DNA from: Candidatus Borrarchaeum yapensis
Lineage (GTDB): Archaea; Asgardarchaeota; Sifarchaeia; Borrarchaeales; Borrarchaeaceae
Direction: 5' to 3'
NCBI GenBank assembly: GCA_016840515.1
Contig: JAEOSF010000019.1
Coordinates: forward strand, 1-57,719
DNA: 57,719 nucleotides
The translations under genes were made by a program, and so were the position numbers. Positions 25,038 to 34,298 of the stretch are shown in pieces (the first letter of the stretch is position 1; each line of letters opens with the position of its first letter). A model generated the notes under the pieces. It ran no database searches and was not told where the DNA came from. It was given only the letters and a program-made list of their open reading frames with translations.

Positions 25038-25826
25038 TTGCCTTTAAATGAGTTTAATTATTTAGTGAGCCACATGTCATCTCCAAAGGATATTTTAGTG
25101 AACATTCTATCAGATTTAGGGCCGTTAAGCTCTTTTGGCGTGATGTTTTTAGCATCAAATGGCGAGATTCTTCATGGATCCTTTACCAATGAAGAATATG
25201 AAAGTCTTGCTGTAGATATAGTAAAGAGAAGTTTTTCTAACATGGATGTCTCTGACTTCATTCAAAGAGGACTAACTGATGACCTTAACTCTCAACTTTA
25301 TATTTTCAAAATAGCTGAAGATGTTGTAGTAAGCTTGATAACAAATGAATCAATTGGAACTGTATTAATGAATTTGAATACGATCGTTAAGAAGTATCAT
25401 ACACTACTTGAGGTAGCGTTTCCAAATAAGACGCCCAGAAAAGATCCTGAGCAACCAATTGAGTTTAATATCCATGAAATTCAAGATGAAGTTTTATGCA
25501 AAACAGTTAGGAGAATTTTTGAAAAGATTAAACACCTAGGAACAATTGAGATTCTGTTTTTTGAAGAGGATAAATTTGTCTTTGGAAACTTTGCTGACGC
25601 CGATAAAGAATACGAAAAACTAGCAATAGACCTTGTGCAGCAACATGCTTCTAGTTTCAATGTTTCTGATTTCATTAGAAAGACTTTAGAGAGTGACATT
25701 AAACTGTATGTGTGTAAACTTACTGAAACACTTACAACAGCGTTTTTAGCAAAGAGTGATCGTCCAGCTCTGGGACAAATTTTATTGCGATTAAAAGAGA
25801 TAATTGAAGAACTAAGTCAGAATTAA
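25038..25826 (+). CDS. Tandem roadblock/LC7-like domain protein
   Basis: 262 residues built from two related halves (about 13-125 and 150-262). Each reads as a helix, a strand pair with a turn (FLASNGEILHG; FFEEDKFVFGNFAD), a helix (EEYESLAVDIVKRSF; KEYEKLAIDLVQQH) and NVSDFI or DVSDFI, then strands (LYIFKIAEDVVVSLI; LYVCKLTETLTTAFL) and a last helix. This order fits roadblock/longin-type scaffolds that partner small GTPases, which are common in Asgard archaea. The start is TTG 25038 or ATG 25074. An IS605-type element is inserted right after its stop codon. Confidence 0.55.
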   Translation: MPLNEFNYLVSHMSSPKDILVNILSDLGPLSSFGVMFLASNGEILHGSFTNEEYESLAVDIVKRSFSNMDVSDFIQRGLTDDLNSQLYIFKIAEDVVVSLITNESIGTVLMNLNTIVKKYHTLLEVAFPNKTPRKDPEQPIEFNIHEIQDEVLCKTVRRIFEKIKHLGTIEILFFEEDKFVFGNFADADKEYEKLAIDLVQQHASSFNVSDFIRKTLESDIKLYVCKLTETLTTAFLAKSDRPALGQILLRLKEIIEELSQN

Positions 25827-25827
25827 A

Positions 25828-26207
25828 GTGACATCCTCTCCAGCCTTTCGGCTGGGGCTTCCAGCGTTCCATCGTGGTCTCGTTCCCTCACGGGAAGCGA
25901 TGCTTCGCCTACGTTTATGGGCTTACGGAAACTTACCAGGTTGCACACGCTGCTCACTCACTATCCTGACCCTTATTCAGGGGAATTTCTTGCGATGCTG
26001 GAGAGCGACCTCATGCACGGGCTTCCTTACGCTTACCCCTGTCACTCTGCTGACTGGTCGCTTACGGGAGGATATCCCTCCACCCCAGTCGGGGAATTGC
26101 GGGTGCGGAGTACAGCACCATACCAAAACTCAATATCACCAAAAAATTATATAAAGCTAGCGGCTTTCATCCCCCCACCTTTCGGAAGGGGAGTTTCCGC
26201 CGCATAA
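25828..26207 (-). mobile_element. tnpB-less IS605-type element (solo structured element)
   Basis: G+C-rich island of 380 bp. Read on the minus strand, it starts with a left-end hairpin (GGCGGAAACTCCCC to GTGGGGGGATGAAAGCCGC, near 26165-26203) and ends with a right-end stem AGCCCCAGCC-GAAA-GGCTGGAGAGG then ATGTCAC (25828-25858). There is no tnpA or tnpB inside. Long plus-strand frames across it are artefacts of G+C content. It resembles PATE/MITE-like derivatives, or a free omega-RNA gene whose guide would match the 3' end of the roadblock-like gene. Foreign composition suggests recent insertion. Confidence 0.65.
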
Positions 26208-26279
26208 GTTAAAAATAATAGAAATTATTTCTGAACAAAAAAAGAAATAATAAAACTCTTGCAAAAGAAGAAAAGTATT

Positions 26280-27038
26280 TTAAATTGGAGTAGTAGTATC
26301 TGGACGCTCATTTTGTGCTGCATCAACGAATTTTTGTATTTCTTCATCAGAAAGTTTGGTGAATGTTCTTGTTTCTGTGTCTATAATCGCTGCTTCGACT
26401 TTTTGAGCCGCGTCTCCTTCTAGTCCGTTTTCAACGACCAGAGCTAATGCATTTAAAGCAAGTTTAATATTATCGTTAATATCAGCATTCTCCTTAAATC
26501 CCTTCTCCAAAAATTCTGTAACTGTTTGTTCGCCCGAACCTATGGCGACAGCTTGATAACCTATGTAGGTCCCACTTGGGTCAGTCACATACAATTTTGG
26601 TCCGGTTGCATCAACTCCTGCGATCAATAGTTTCACACCGAAGGGTCTTACTCCAGCAGTCTGTGTATATCTTTGTTTTAAATCTCCTATATATCGTGTC
26701 AAAGTCTCAATAGGAATATCCTCATCATAGGTAAGTCTATTAATCTGAGCTTGAACGCGAGCTTGGTTAATAAGAATTCGAGCATCGGCCGTTAATCCAG
26801 CTATCGCACAGCCCGAATGTTCATCTATTTTAAAGATTTTTTCAATTGTAAATTCTTCCACAAGTTTGCTAAGAACCCGTTTTTCAACTGCTAAAACCAC
26901 ACCATTGGCAGCTCTAAGTCCAATAGCTGTGGTTCCACGCCTCACGGCTTCTATAGCATATTCTACTTGGAATAGTCTCCCATCAGGAGAAAAGATTGTA
27001 ATTGCCCGGTCGTAGCCGGTTTCTGGTGGAGCAAACAT
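26280..27038 (-). CDS. psmA: Proteasome alpha subunit
   Basis: 252 residues, outer-ring subunit of the 20S proteasome, cytoplasmic. The diagnostic N-terminal helix H0 region is YDRAITIFSPDGRLFQVEYA followed by EAVRRGTTAIGL. Also GLTADARILINQARVQAQ and GVKLLIAGVD, normal for archaeal PsmA, and no catalytic N-terminal Thr, as expected for alpha. ATG with GGAGG 9 nt upstream. Neighbours are unrelated, and the beta subunit is not in the window. Confidence 0.97.
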   Translation of the reverse strand: MFAPPETGYDRAITIFSPDGRLFQVEYAIEAVRRGTTAIGLRAANGVVLAVEKRVLSKLVEEFTIEKIFKIDEHSGCAIAGLTADARILINQARVQAQINRLTYDEDIPIETLTRYIGDLKQRYTQTAGVRPFGVKLLIAGVDATGPKLYVTDPSGTYIGYQAVAIGSGEQTVTEFLEKGFKENADINDNIKLALNALALVVENGLEGDAAQKVEAAIIDTETRTFTKLSDEEIQKFVDAAQNERPDTTTPI

Positions 27039-27207
27039 TCTTTATTATCCTCCATAAGCGTAAAAGTGCGGTGTATTCCGTGAAACAATTTTCTTAACTG
27101 AATGTAGAGTGAAGTTGTATTTAAAAATTCACCTGTCTTAGCATATATTCAATAACTGTAACAATGGCAAATAATTGTCTTAACATAATTAAAGACTGGT
27201 GTTTAAG

Positions 27208-29052
27208 ATGCCTGGCGGGATGTTTGGGCGACTTTTAGATGTTGATTTAGGCAACGATAAAATAAAAGACTATTCTGTCTCAGATGAAAGTATAAGAAGG
27301 TATCTAGGAGGCCGAGGGATGGCTGCTAAGATCATGTTAGAGGAGTTTAAAGAGGGAGATGCGTTCTCTCCTGATAATCTTCTAATCTTTATGACTGGCC
27401 CCTTGAACGGTTTACCTGTAGCTGGCAGTGGCCGTCATGTGGTTATGTCAAAATCGCCACTCACAGGATTCCTAGCAGAAAGTTATACAGGTGGTTATTT
27501 CGGAACGGAAATCAAGAGAACCGGGTACGATGGAATACTTATACGTGGACGAGCTGACTATCCTACGTATCTTTCAGTAATCGATGGTAATGCTGAATTA
27601 AACGATGGAACCTTTTTGTGGGGAAAAACGGTGGGAGAAACCGATGATATACTTCGTGAGAAATATCGAAATGCAAAAGTTGCCAGTATTGGACCTGCTG
27701 GAGAGAAACTCGTTAGAGTCGCATGCATTATCAATGATCGAAATCGTGCAGCTGGTCGCTGCGGACAAGGCGCCGTAATGGGCTCAAAAAATCTCAAAGC
27801 CATTGTATTATGCGAGAAGTCTGGACTTAAGATTCCCGTGGCGGATGAAAAACGCTACAAGGAAGCCCGCCGCCGCTTCACAAAAACACTTAGTAAATCC
27901 ATAGAATGGGGAAAATATGGCACTTCAGGAGCAACGGCTGCGTTTAGTTTTATGGGTCTTTTGCCGACAAAAAATTTCCAGCATGGAAGTTTCGACAGAG
28001 TTGAGAAGATTACTGGAAGTACCTTGCACGATACGATCCTTGAGCGAAGAGGGACTTGCACAGCGTGTCCGATTCACTGCAAACGAGAAGTCAGAACCAA
28101 ATCTTTAGGCGTAGAAGTGGTTCCAGAATATGGAGGTCCAGAATATGAAACCGTTGCGGCATTTGGCTCATTACATTTGAACGATGATCTCTCGTTCATC
28201 GCATTGGCGAATCAAAAATGTAATGCCTACGGTCTTGACACAATTAGTACTGGTAATTTGATTGCATATCTCATGGAAGCTACCGAGCGAGACTTGGTCA
28301 AGAGTTCAGACGGCGTAGCTTGGGGCTCAAAAGAAGGAGTCTCCAAATTACTTGATAAAATAGCGACCCGCGAAGGGATTGGGGACAAAATTGCGGAAGG
28401 TGTGAAACGTTTTGCAGAATCAATAGGAGGCGAAGCCTTTGCTGTTCATACAAAGGGTATGGAAGCGCCAATGCATGAGCCACGCGGCAAAAAGGGCTTG
28501 GGTGTTGACTATGCGACGTCCTATCGAGGTTGCACACATTTGGAAGGAATACACGATACAACACTAGAGAAAGATAATGCTGCCGTAGAATTAGGTATTG
28601 TAAAGGCCATTAGTCGGTTTGCTACTGAAGGAAAAGCGGAAATCATTAAAAATTATAATGATGCCCGTTCGTTTACCAATTCGTTAGTGCTCTGCATCTT
28701 TGTTGTGAACACGTTTCGTGGATTTGTCGAAGAAAACTTTGTCGAGATTCGAGATTTAATGAATGCAGTGACTGGGTATGAGGTTGATAGAGATGAGATG
28801 TTGAAAATCGGCGAGCGAAATTACAATTTAGGTCGTCTTTTCAGTATTCGACAAGGATTGACACGCACTGATGACGACCTCCCACCTCGTTTTAAGGAAG
28901 AAACACTGCCATTCGAAGATCGCAAAGAAAAAATCCCGCAAGAAACGATTGATCGCATGATAGCTGAATACTACAAAGTTCGAGGTTGGGATGATAATGG
29001 AGTACCTAGTCAAGAACTATTAAAAGAACTAGGAATAGAGTGGGCCAGATAG
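27208..29052 (+). CDS. Tungsten aldehyde:ferredoxin oxidoreductase family enzyme
   Basis: About 614 residues. Oxidises an aldehyde (or reduces an acid) with ferredoxin, using a tungsto-bispterin cofactor and one 4Fe-4S cluster. Cluster Cys are in CTACPIHC (C284, C287, C291), with a fourth in LVLCIFV. Cofactor-binding segments are seen: GPLNGLPVAGSGRH, MSKSPLTGFLAESYTGGYFG, RAAGRCGQGAVMGSKNLKA and YGLDTIS. Normal full length. The frame opens with GTG at 27199; I prefer ATG 27208 or 27220 (MFGRLLDVDLG). The substrate is unknown; with the window's alcohol dehydrogenases it could feed or drain an aldehyde pool. Confidence 0.93.
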   Translation: MPGGMFGRLLDVDLGNDKIKDYSVSDESIRRYLGGRGMAAKIMLEEFKEGDAFSPDNLLIFMTGPLNGLPVAGSGRHVVMSKSPLTGFLAESYTGGYFGTEIKRTGYDGILIRGRADYPTYLSVIDGNAELNDGTFLWGKTVGETDDILREKYRNAKVASIGPAGEKLVRVACIINDRNRAAGRCGQGAVMGSKNLKAIVLCEKSGLKIPVADEKRYKEARRRFTKTLSKSIEWGKYGTSGATAAFSFMGLLPTKNFQHGSFDRVEKITGSTLHDTILERRGTCTACPIHCKREVRTKSLGVEVVPEYGGPEYETVAAFGSLHLNDDLSFIALANQKCNAYGLDTISTGNLIAYLMEATERDLVKSSDGVAWGSKEGVSKLLDKIATREGIGDKIAEGVKRFAESIGGEAFAVHTKGMEAPMHEPRGKKGLGVDYATSYRGCTHLEGIHDTTLEKDNAAVELGIVKAISRFATEGKAEIIKNYNDARSFTNSLVLCIFVVNTFRGFVEENFVEIRDLMNAVTGYEVDRDEMLKIGERNYNLGRLFSIRQGLTRTDDDLPPRFKEETLPFEDRKEKIPQETIDRMIAEYYKVRGWDDNGVPSQELLKELGIEWAR

Positions 29053-29453
29053 TCGAGATTATCGGAAAAACCAAACGGTGAGATTCTACTATCCATCCAT
29101 TTCTTTGGGATGGGATATGCCAAAGTAGGTGGAATTTTAGTCTTTTTTAGTAAACATGGCTCATACAGAGAACGACTTATCAAATGCGATCACGATATTC
29201 TGCCTAAGAGTAGTTTTCTAAAATTTTTTCGTTTGTATTTAAGAAAAAGTGCAGTAACAAGTGATGCCGAATCTAATTTATTAATAGACAAGTAGACTTT
29301 TCAAATGAGTGAATGAAACCACATAATATTCTGCTGAGATTTGAGAAAGACTATTCCTTTTGAAGGAGAAAAGTTTATATTCACATAACGTAATTCTTAA
29401 AAATCAAAAATATTTTTCCAAATTTTTAACGAGATTTTTCAGGAGGGAAGTAT
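29053..29453 (+). other. 400-bp gap, no convincing gene
   Basis: A 61-codon frame at 29110-29295 lacks an SD and resembles nothing I know, so it is not called. The last 60 bp hold the promoter and SD of the 4-TM gene at 29454. Confidence 0.4.
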
Positions 29454-29825
29454 ATGGTTGCAGAAAGATCAGTTGGGGCTGCCGATGCTTATACTATCTT
29501 GGGGTCACTAGTTCTTTTTCTCTTTTCTTGGACGCAGATGATCATTCCTGGTTATAACCAAATGCTGGCTGGTAATATCGTAGGTATAATCAATATTGCG
29601 CTTGGTATAGTCTTGATGGCAATAACTGTTATCTCATTTATTGCGAGCGAGTTTGTAAAATGGACACTACCGCGATCTGGTCAAATACTTGTCATCTTCG
29701 GTTTTGCTGCATTATTTATCACCCTACAAGGGCTGAACTTCAATCTTCTGGCGTGGTTATCGAACGTAGGACCGCTCGGAGCATTGATGCTAATTCTTGC
29801 TGGTGTACTTAAATGGTTTGGCTGA
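29454..29825 (+). CDS. Small four-helix membrane protein
   Basis: 123 residues with four hydrophobic helices (about 13-30, 42-65, 75-93 and 98-121), short loops and few charges. It has IPGYNQMLAGNIVGIINIAL and GPLGALMLILAGVLKWFG. ATG with AGGAGGG upstream. No family recognised. Stands alone; a transport or membrane-organising role cannot be told. Confidence 0.7.
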   Translation: MVAERSVGAADAYTILGSLVLFLFSWTQMIIPGYNQMLAGNIVGIINIALGIVLMAITVISFIASEFVKWTLPRSGQILVIFGFAALFITLQGLNFNLLAWLSNVGPLGALMLILAGVLKWFG

Positions 29826-30109
29826 CATCCTCTGTGTAACTGTAGACTAGCGCTATGAGATTGATGTGATGCAGCTGCATGTAGCCTCTATCTTCTTCTT
29901 TATTGTTTTTTAATTATTAAATTTCTCTTTTTCACACTTCTTTTTTAATTCTTTTCAGAGACTAGATGATCTCTTATCAGCTTCTAATACACAGGCGTTT
30001 GACAAAATGTGGAACCAAAATTCACTTCTTTTTTACTTTTTTTGGCTTTTTCAATTTCCTACTGAAATATACTTCTTCCTCTAACGGGCTGACTCGGCTT
30101 GTTCAAGCA

Positions 30110-30487
30110 ATTTCTGCATCCTTATATTTCTTTTTTGAGTGTCTATGATGATAGACTTGAATCATTCCTTCGTTGCAATGCCAGCAATCTTCTCAATAAG
30201 CGCTGTTCCAATCTCTTGACTTCTCGCTTTTGGAACAACAGTTACCCTCCTATGTAGAATTTCGTGGACTCATCTTCCCAGGGCTTTCCAAGAATAAAGC
30301 CCACTAGTTCGCCTTCTCTTACTGCCACAAAACTAAAATTGGATATTCTTCGAGAAATTTAGCAATCTCCAATAGGGACCAGTCCTCCATAAGAAAGCCC
30401 AGGAACGCTTTTTTACCTATTTCCCAGATATCAGACGAATCACTTTCCATCGCACATCGTATGCTTTACTGTCTTTTTTAATACCAT
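30110..30487 (-). pseudogene. Decayed GNAT (RimI-like) acetyltransferase
   Basis: Pieces of one N-acetyltransferase read in turn from three frames of the minus strand: MVLKKTVK (from 30487), RCAMESDSSDIWEIGKKAFL and LEIAKFLEEYP, then FSFVAVREGELVGFILGKPW, then RRVTVVPKARSQEIGTALIE (acetyl-CoA loop region), KIAGIAT and finally GMIQVYHH. At least three frameshifts separate them, so no working protein is possible unless the sequence has errors. The upstream gene at 30504 on this strand was probably its operon partner. Confidence 0.7.
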
Positions 30488-30503
30488 GAGTAGCTCAACT
30501 CGT

Positions 30504-30800
30504 TTAGTAGACAATTTGCCTAGAAGATGGTCGGAATTCCTCTTGTGTCATATAACCTTCGACGTATGGAGGAAAAGGGGGACGGCCTGTTTGCATTCCA
30601 TAGAAAGTGCCTGTGAAGAGTTCCATCCACCCTGGATGGCCAGAATCCCCAAGAGGACCTTTTCCTTCAATATTACCTTCTGGGAAGAATTTATCATCTT
30701 GGAAGTATCCACGAACAAAGAATCCCTTTGGTAGCCCTTTCAACTCTGGATGAATACTTCCATCTGCAAGGAGCATATATCCCTTTTGTTTCTCCTTCAA
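30504..30800 (-). CDS. Small unknown protein rich in Gly and Pro
   Basis: Up to 98 residues, soluble: GYMLLADGSIHPELKGLPKG, FFVRGYFQDDKFFPEGNIEG, HPGWMELFTGTFYGMQTGRP and PFPPYVEGYMTQEEF. No family recognised. TTG start at 30800 with AGGAG upstream; ATG at 30776 is an alternative. It lies directly upstream of the GNAT remnant, so it may itself be losing function. Confidence 0.55.
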   Translation of the reverse strand: MKEKQKGYMLLADGSIHPELKGLPKGFFVRGYFQDDKFFPEGNIEGKGPLGDSGHPGWMELFTGTFYGMQTGRPPFPPYVEGYMTQEEFRPSSRQIVY

Positions 30801-30903
30801 TTTTTATTCTCCTTTTCATGTTAATTGAACAACTATTATTATAATAATTAAAACATAAATTAATTTTGATTGACTTCTCTTGAGATGAGCGGAGGGTTTA
30901 CTA

Positions 30904-31833
30904 ATGAAGCGAACCCATTTAATCATCATCGTTATGGTAATCATTTCACTAATGCTGACATCTTTTCTTCTTGTACAAGAAATACAAGTTTCAAATAAAT
31001 GGACAAGTATAAATGACTGGGGATATCAATTACAAAGTATAGACATAGAGGAAATTCGTACTAGTAAATTTGATTTACTTGTTATAGATTATTCTTCTAA
31101 TGGCGAAGCTTCTGGTGAATTTACTATCAACGAAATAACCGCTATGAAAGGAGAATCAGGAGAATCTAAGTTAATTATAGCGTATCTAAGCATCGGAGAA
31201 GCTGAGGATTATAGATACTATTGGCAAGCTGGTTGGAAACCAGGCTCATCTGAATGGTTAGATAAAGAAAATCCCAACTGGGAAGGAAATTATAAGGTGA
31301 AATATTGGTACGAGGAATGGCAACGCATTATTTTTGGTCTGCCAAATAGCTATTTGGATAAGATCATAGATGCAGGCTTTGATGGTGTGTACTTAGACAT
31401 TATTGACGCGTACCAATACTATGAAGAAAAGGGTTATTTAAATGCACGAGAGGATATGATCAATTTTGTTATTGCTATTGCAGATTATGCTCATAGGACA
31501 AAAGCTGTTAAAGATTTTGGAATTTTTGCCCAAAATGCAGAAGAACTCATTGAAAATATGAATTATCTCAATGTATTAACTGGAATAGGTCGAGAAGAAG
31601 TATATTTTGAGGCCACAAATATACGAACTTCCATACATCAAAGGGAAGCAATCGAGACGTATCTGGATCTGGTTGTAGCTGAAAATAAACTCGTCTTGAC
31701 AATAGATTATTGTAATAAGCAGGAATATATTGATGAAGCGTATACACTAGCAAAGGAGAAAGGATATATTCCTTACTGCTCCACGGTAGAGTTAGATAGT
31801 CTTACAATTAATGAAGGTTACAGTCCAGATTGA
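30904..31833 (+). CDS. Secreted GH114-like (TM1410/MJ1477 family) glycosidase
   Basis: 309 residues. N-terminal membrane segment (about 8-24, LIIIVMVIISLMLTSFLLV) acts as signal or anchor, so the enzyme is outside the cell. The rest is a TIM-barrel of the endo-alpha-1,4-polygalactosaminidase type: INDWGYQLQSID, FDLLVIDYSS, LIIAYLSIGEAEDYRYYW, AGFDGVYLDIIDAYQYY, FGIFAQNAEEL and LTIDYCNKQEYIDEAY. The Asp in GVYLDIID and the Glu in SIGEAE are likely catalytic. ATG with GGAGGG upstream. Likely trims surface or environmental polysaccharide. Confidence 0.85.
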   Translation: MKRTHLIIIVMVIISLMLTSFLLVQEIQVSNKWTSINDWGYQLQSIDIEEIRTSKFDLLVIDYSSNGEASGEFTINEITAMKGESGESKLIIAYLSIGEAEDYRYYWQAGWKPGSSEWLDKENPNWEGNYKVKYWYEEWQRIIFGLPNSYLDKIIDAGFDGVYLDIIDAYQYYEEKGYLNAREDMINFVIAIADYAHRTKAVKDFGIFAQNAEELIENMNYLNVLTGIGREEVYFEATNIRTSIHQREAIETYLDLVVAENKLVLTIDYCNKQEYIDEAYTLAKEKGYIPYCSTVELDSLTINEGYSPD

Positions 31834-31922
31834 ACAAATCTAATTGGTAAGGGGCTGAATTCTGATTAGCACCAGAAAATGGGATCTAATCTTAACCAAA
31901 TGAGCTGTTAGGTACGATAACT

Positions 31923-34115
31923 TTGAGTTATTTACATAAAATCAAACTTCATGTAAGAAAAAAACAAGGAATTTACTATACACCCTCTTATATAGTTAAT
32001 TTCATTCTTAAGAACACTCTTGGCAAAAAACTCACGCAAAACTGGAAAAAGTTGCAGCAATTGTTCAATGAAGAAAAATATGATGAACTTGTTAAGCTTT
32101 TAAAAGAAGATTCTAAAATTAACGTCATAGATCCTGCGTGTGGTTCAGGTATATTCCTGATAGAGGCTGAAACACATTTTAAAAATTATTATAACAAGAT
32201 CCAGATTAAGTTTAATAGTCTAGAAAAAAACAACAAATACTCTTCAGATATTGGTTCTACTTTAGAAGATATCATTTCTTATTTTAAAATCGATGAAAAG
32301 ACAATCTTAGAACATATTTACGGCTGTGAGTTAGATTCAGGTGCTCTAAAAATTACCCTACAAAACTTAAGTTCTCAATCCTCTAAGCCGAATGAACTGA
32401 CCTTTCTCAATGAAAACATTATAAGAGGCGATTTTCTTATTTCTGGGCTCGAAGAACATGATGATGAGTCGATTTTTCATTCAGAAATTGAAAAGATTAA
32501 AAAAATACGACGATCAATCAAATCGCCAATAGATGTATCCAAAAGAAAATTACTAACTTGGGAGAAGAAACTAAAAAAACAACTCTCCTCGAAAGTAAAT
32601 AAAACATTAGAACAGTATTTTCCGACTGAATTGAATAAAATTATACCATTTAATTGTGAAATAGAATTTCCTGAAGTTATGAGTGAGGGAGGCTTTGATG
32701 TCATTATAGGTAACCCTCCATATTTTACAATTGAAGGTCGACGGAGTAATGAACGAACAATCTATTATAGTTATCTTAAAGAGTCACAAAAGTGGAAACG
32801 TTTCTTTCGATCAAATTCTGATATTTACTATTATTTTATAATCCAGTCTCTAAAAATTCTCAAAAACAAAGGTTATCTTGGCTTTATAGTCGGCCAATAT
32901 TTTCTTGAAAATGACTTTGCAGATAGAGTTCGAAAATTTGTATTAGATAACGCTGTTATCGAAAAAATCATTCATTTTGAGAGCTTTAAATTATTTTCTG
33001 ATGCAAAAACAGATACTTGTATTATAATCTTAAGGAAAGAAGACGATAAGGCTATAAGAGAGCAAAATCAAGTTAAAATTGTCCGTTGTAAGAAACAACT
33101 TGATTGCGAGACAGTAGAAGGGCATGAATTTTCAATGGAAGAAACATCTCTTCAACGAAATCAGGCTCTGCTAACACATATTCAGCGCCATCTCTCAGAT
33201 GATGCTTATTCTGATGAATTTATTAATGTATTTTTTGTGCCTCAGAGAAGTTTGAGCACAGGTAAATGGGTTCTTTCGATTCACAAGGAAATAATAAATA
33301 AAATTGAGACCGTAGATTTTACGTTAGAAGATTGTTGTCACATTGGGGAAGGGTTCAAAACTGGTTTAAACAAAGCATTTATCGTAGACGAGGATGCTAT
33401 TGCCAAATATAAATTAGAAAACAAAATATTAGTACCTCTTTTACGAAATAGTCAAATTTTTCGTTATTACGTGGAACATAAAGGTCTCTATTTAATTTAT
33501 ACAACAAATGAAACTGATATAAATATGTATAAAAACGTGAAAAAATATCTTGAAAGGTTTCGAGAAAGTTTAGAAAATAGATTCCAGTTTAAAGATGGAA
33601 CTTGTAAGTGGTATAGCCTAAGTATCCCCCAAAGTAGAATACTTTTTGACAACGCATCAGAAAAGATCTTTTGTCCTTACAGAGCAAAAAGAAACAAATT
33701 CGCGTATGATAATGCTATGTTTTACGGCTTAACAGATACTTACATAATCATTCCAAAGGAAGACTGTGAAATGAATATCAAATATCTTCTTGCCTTATTA
33801 AATTCTCAAGTACTAGATTTTTGGTATCACCATGCAGGAAAAGCAAAGGGCCGTATGAACGAATATTTCACCACACCTTTAAGTAAAATACCTATACGAA
33901 AGATTGATTTTTCAAATCCAGAAGAAACATCTATACATAATGAACTTGTGAAATTGGCAACTCGGCTAGTTTCTCTTTTTAAATTAAGATTAGGCTCATC
34001 AAAAAACGAAATGAAAATAGCAGAAATTCAGATAAAAATGAATCGTCTCGTATATAAACTTTACAACGCTCTCACAGAAGATGATATTTGCATTATTCAT
34101 GCACTAATGAGATAA
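31923..34115 (+). CDS. Eco57I-like N6-adenine DNA methyltransferase without nuclease
   Basis: 730 residues. SAM-binding motif I is VIDPACGSGIFLIEAE (about residue 65), and the catalytic motif NPPY lies in DVIIGNPPYFTIEG (about 262), which marks N6-adenine methylation. A TaqI/Eco57I-type target-recognition region follows (LVPLLRNSQIFRYYVEHKGL; LLALLNSQVLDFWYHH). The N-terminus opens directly with KKQGIYYTPSYIVNFIL, so the nuclease domain of type IIG enzymes is absent, and no nuclease gene is adjacent. It is an orphan methyltransferase or half of a lost restriction system. TTG start, no clear SD. Confidence 0.85.
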   Translation: MSYLHKIKLHVRKKQGIYYTPSYIVNFILKNTLGKKLTQNWKKLQQLFNEEKYDELVKLLKEDSKINVIDPACGSGIFLIEAETHFKNYYNKIQIKFNSLEKNNKYSSDIGSTLEDIISYFKIDEKTILEHIYGCELDSGALKITLQNLSSQSSKPNELTFLNENIIRGDFLISGLEEHDDESIFHSEIEKIKKIRRSIKSPIDVSKRKLLTWEKKLKKQLSSKVNKTLEQYFPTELNKIIPFNCEIEFPEVMSEGGFDVIIGNPPYFTIEGRRSNERTIYYSYLKESQKWKRFFRSNSDIYYYFIIQSLKILKNKGYLGFIVGQYFLENDFADRVRKFVLDNAVIEKIIHFESFKLFSDAKTDTCIIILRKEDDKAIREQNQVKIVRCKKQLDCETVEGHEFSMEETSLQRNQALLTHIQRHLSDDAYSDEFINVFFVPQRSLSTGKWVLSIHKEIINKIETVDFTLEDCCHIGEGFKTGLNKAFIVDEDAIAKYKLENKILVPLLRNSQIFRYYVEHKGLYLIYTTNETDINMYKNVKKYLERFRESLENRFQFKDGTCKWYSLSIPQSRILFDNASEKIFCPYRAKRNKFAYDNAMFYGLTDTYIIIPKEDCEMNIKYLLALLNSQVLDFWYHHAGKAKGRMNEYFTTPLSKIPIRKIDFSNPEETSIHNELVKLATRLVSLFKLRLGSSKNEMKIAEIQIKMNRLVYKLYNALTEDDICIIHALMR

Positions 34116-34241
34116 CATCCAGTTTTTTGGTGTAGTTCTGATAATCACTCAGATATCATATTAATCTGATTTCTGTATCAGACGACCTCCATTTATTCTC
34201 ATTTTTTTATGATTTCACATTCCAACAGTTAGTTTTAAATA

Positions 34242-34274
34242 TGAGTTTTCATATTGGTATGACTAGTATGAAAA
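34242..34274. promoter_or_regulatory. Inverted repeats before the AbrB-type gene
   Basis: TTTTCATA (34246-34253) and TATGAAAA (34267-34274) form 8-bp arms about a 13-bp centre. An overlapping short palindrome, ATATGA-GTTT-TCATAT, begins at 34240. They end 25 bp before the AbrB-type start and are probable operators for it. Confidence 0.45.
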
Positions 34275-34298
34275 ACATGATTTATATGAGAGATCAAA

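Noticed and set aside
25828..26207. Two long plus-strand frames (108 and 96 codons) in the GC-rich island
   Set aside because: They lie across IS605-type end hairpins and lack an SD. Their length follows from the high G+C content, so the region is called a non-coding mobile element.
29110..29295. 61-codon frame after the aldehyde oxidoreductase
   Set aside because: No SD, composition not protein-like enough, and nothing recognised.
29869..29880. Perfect palindrome ATGCAGCTGCAT after the 4-TM gene
   Set aside because: Single short palindrome without a linked gene or repeat; not enough to call a site.
29966..30148. 60-codon plus-strand frame rich in Phe and Ser
   Set aside because: Lies antisense to and beside the decayed acetyltransferase; typical of AT-rich non-coding DNA.
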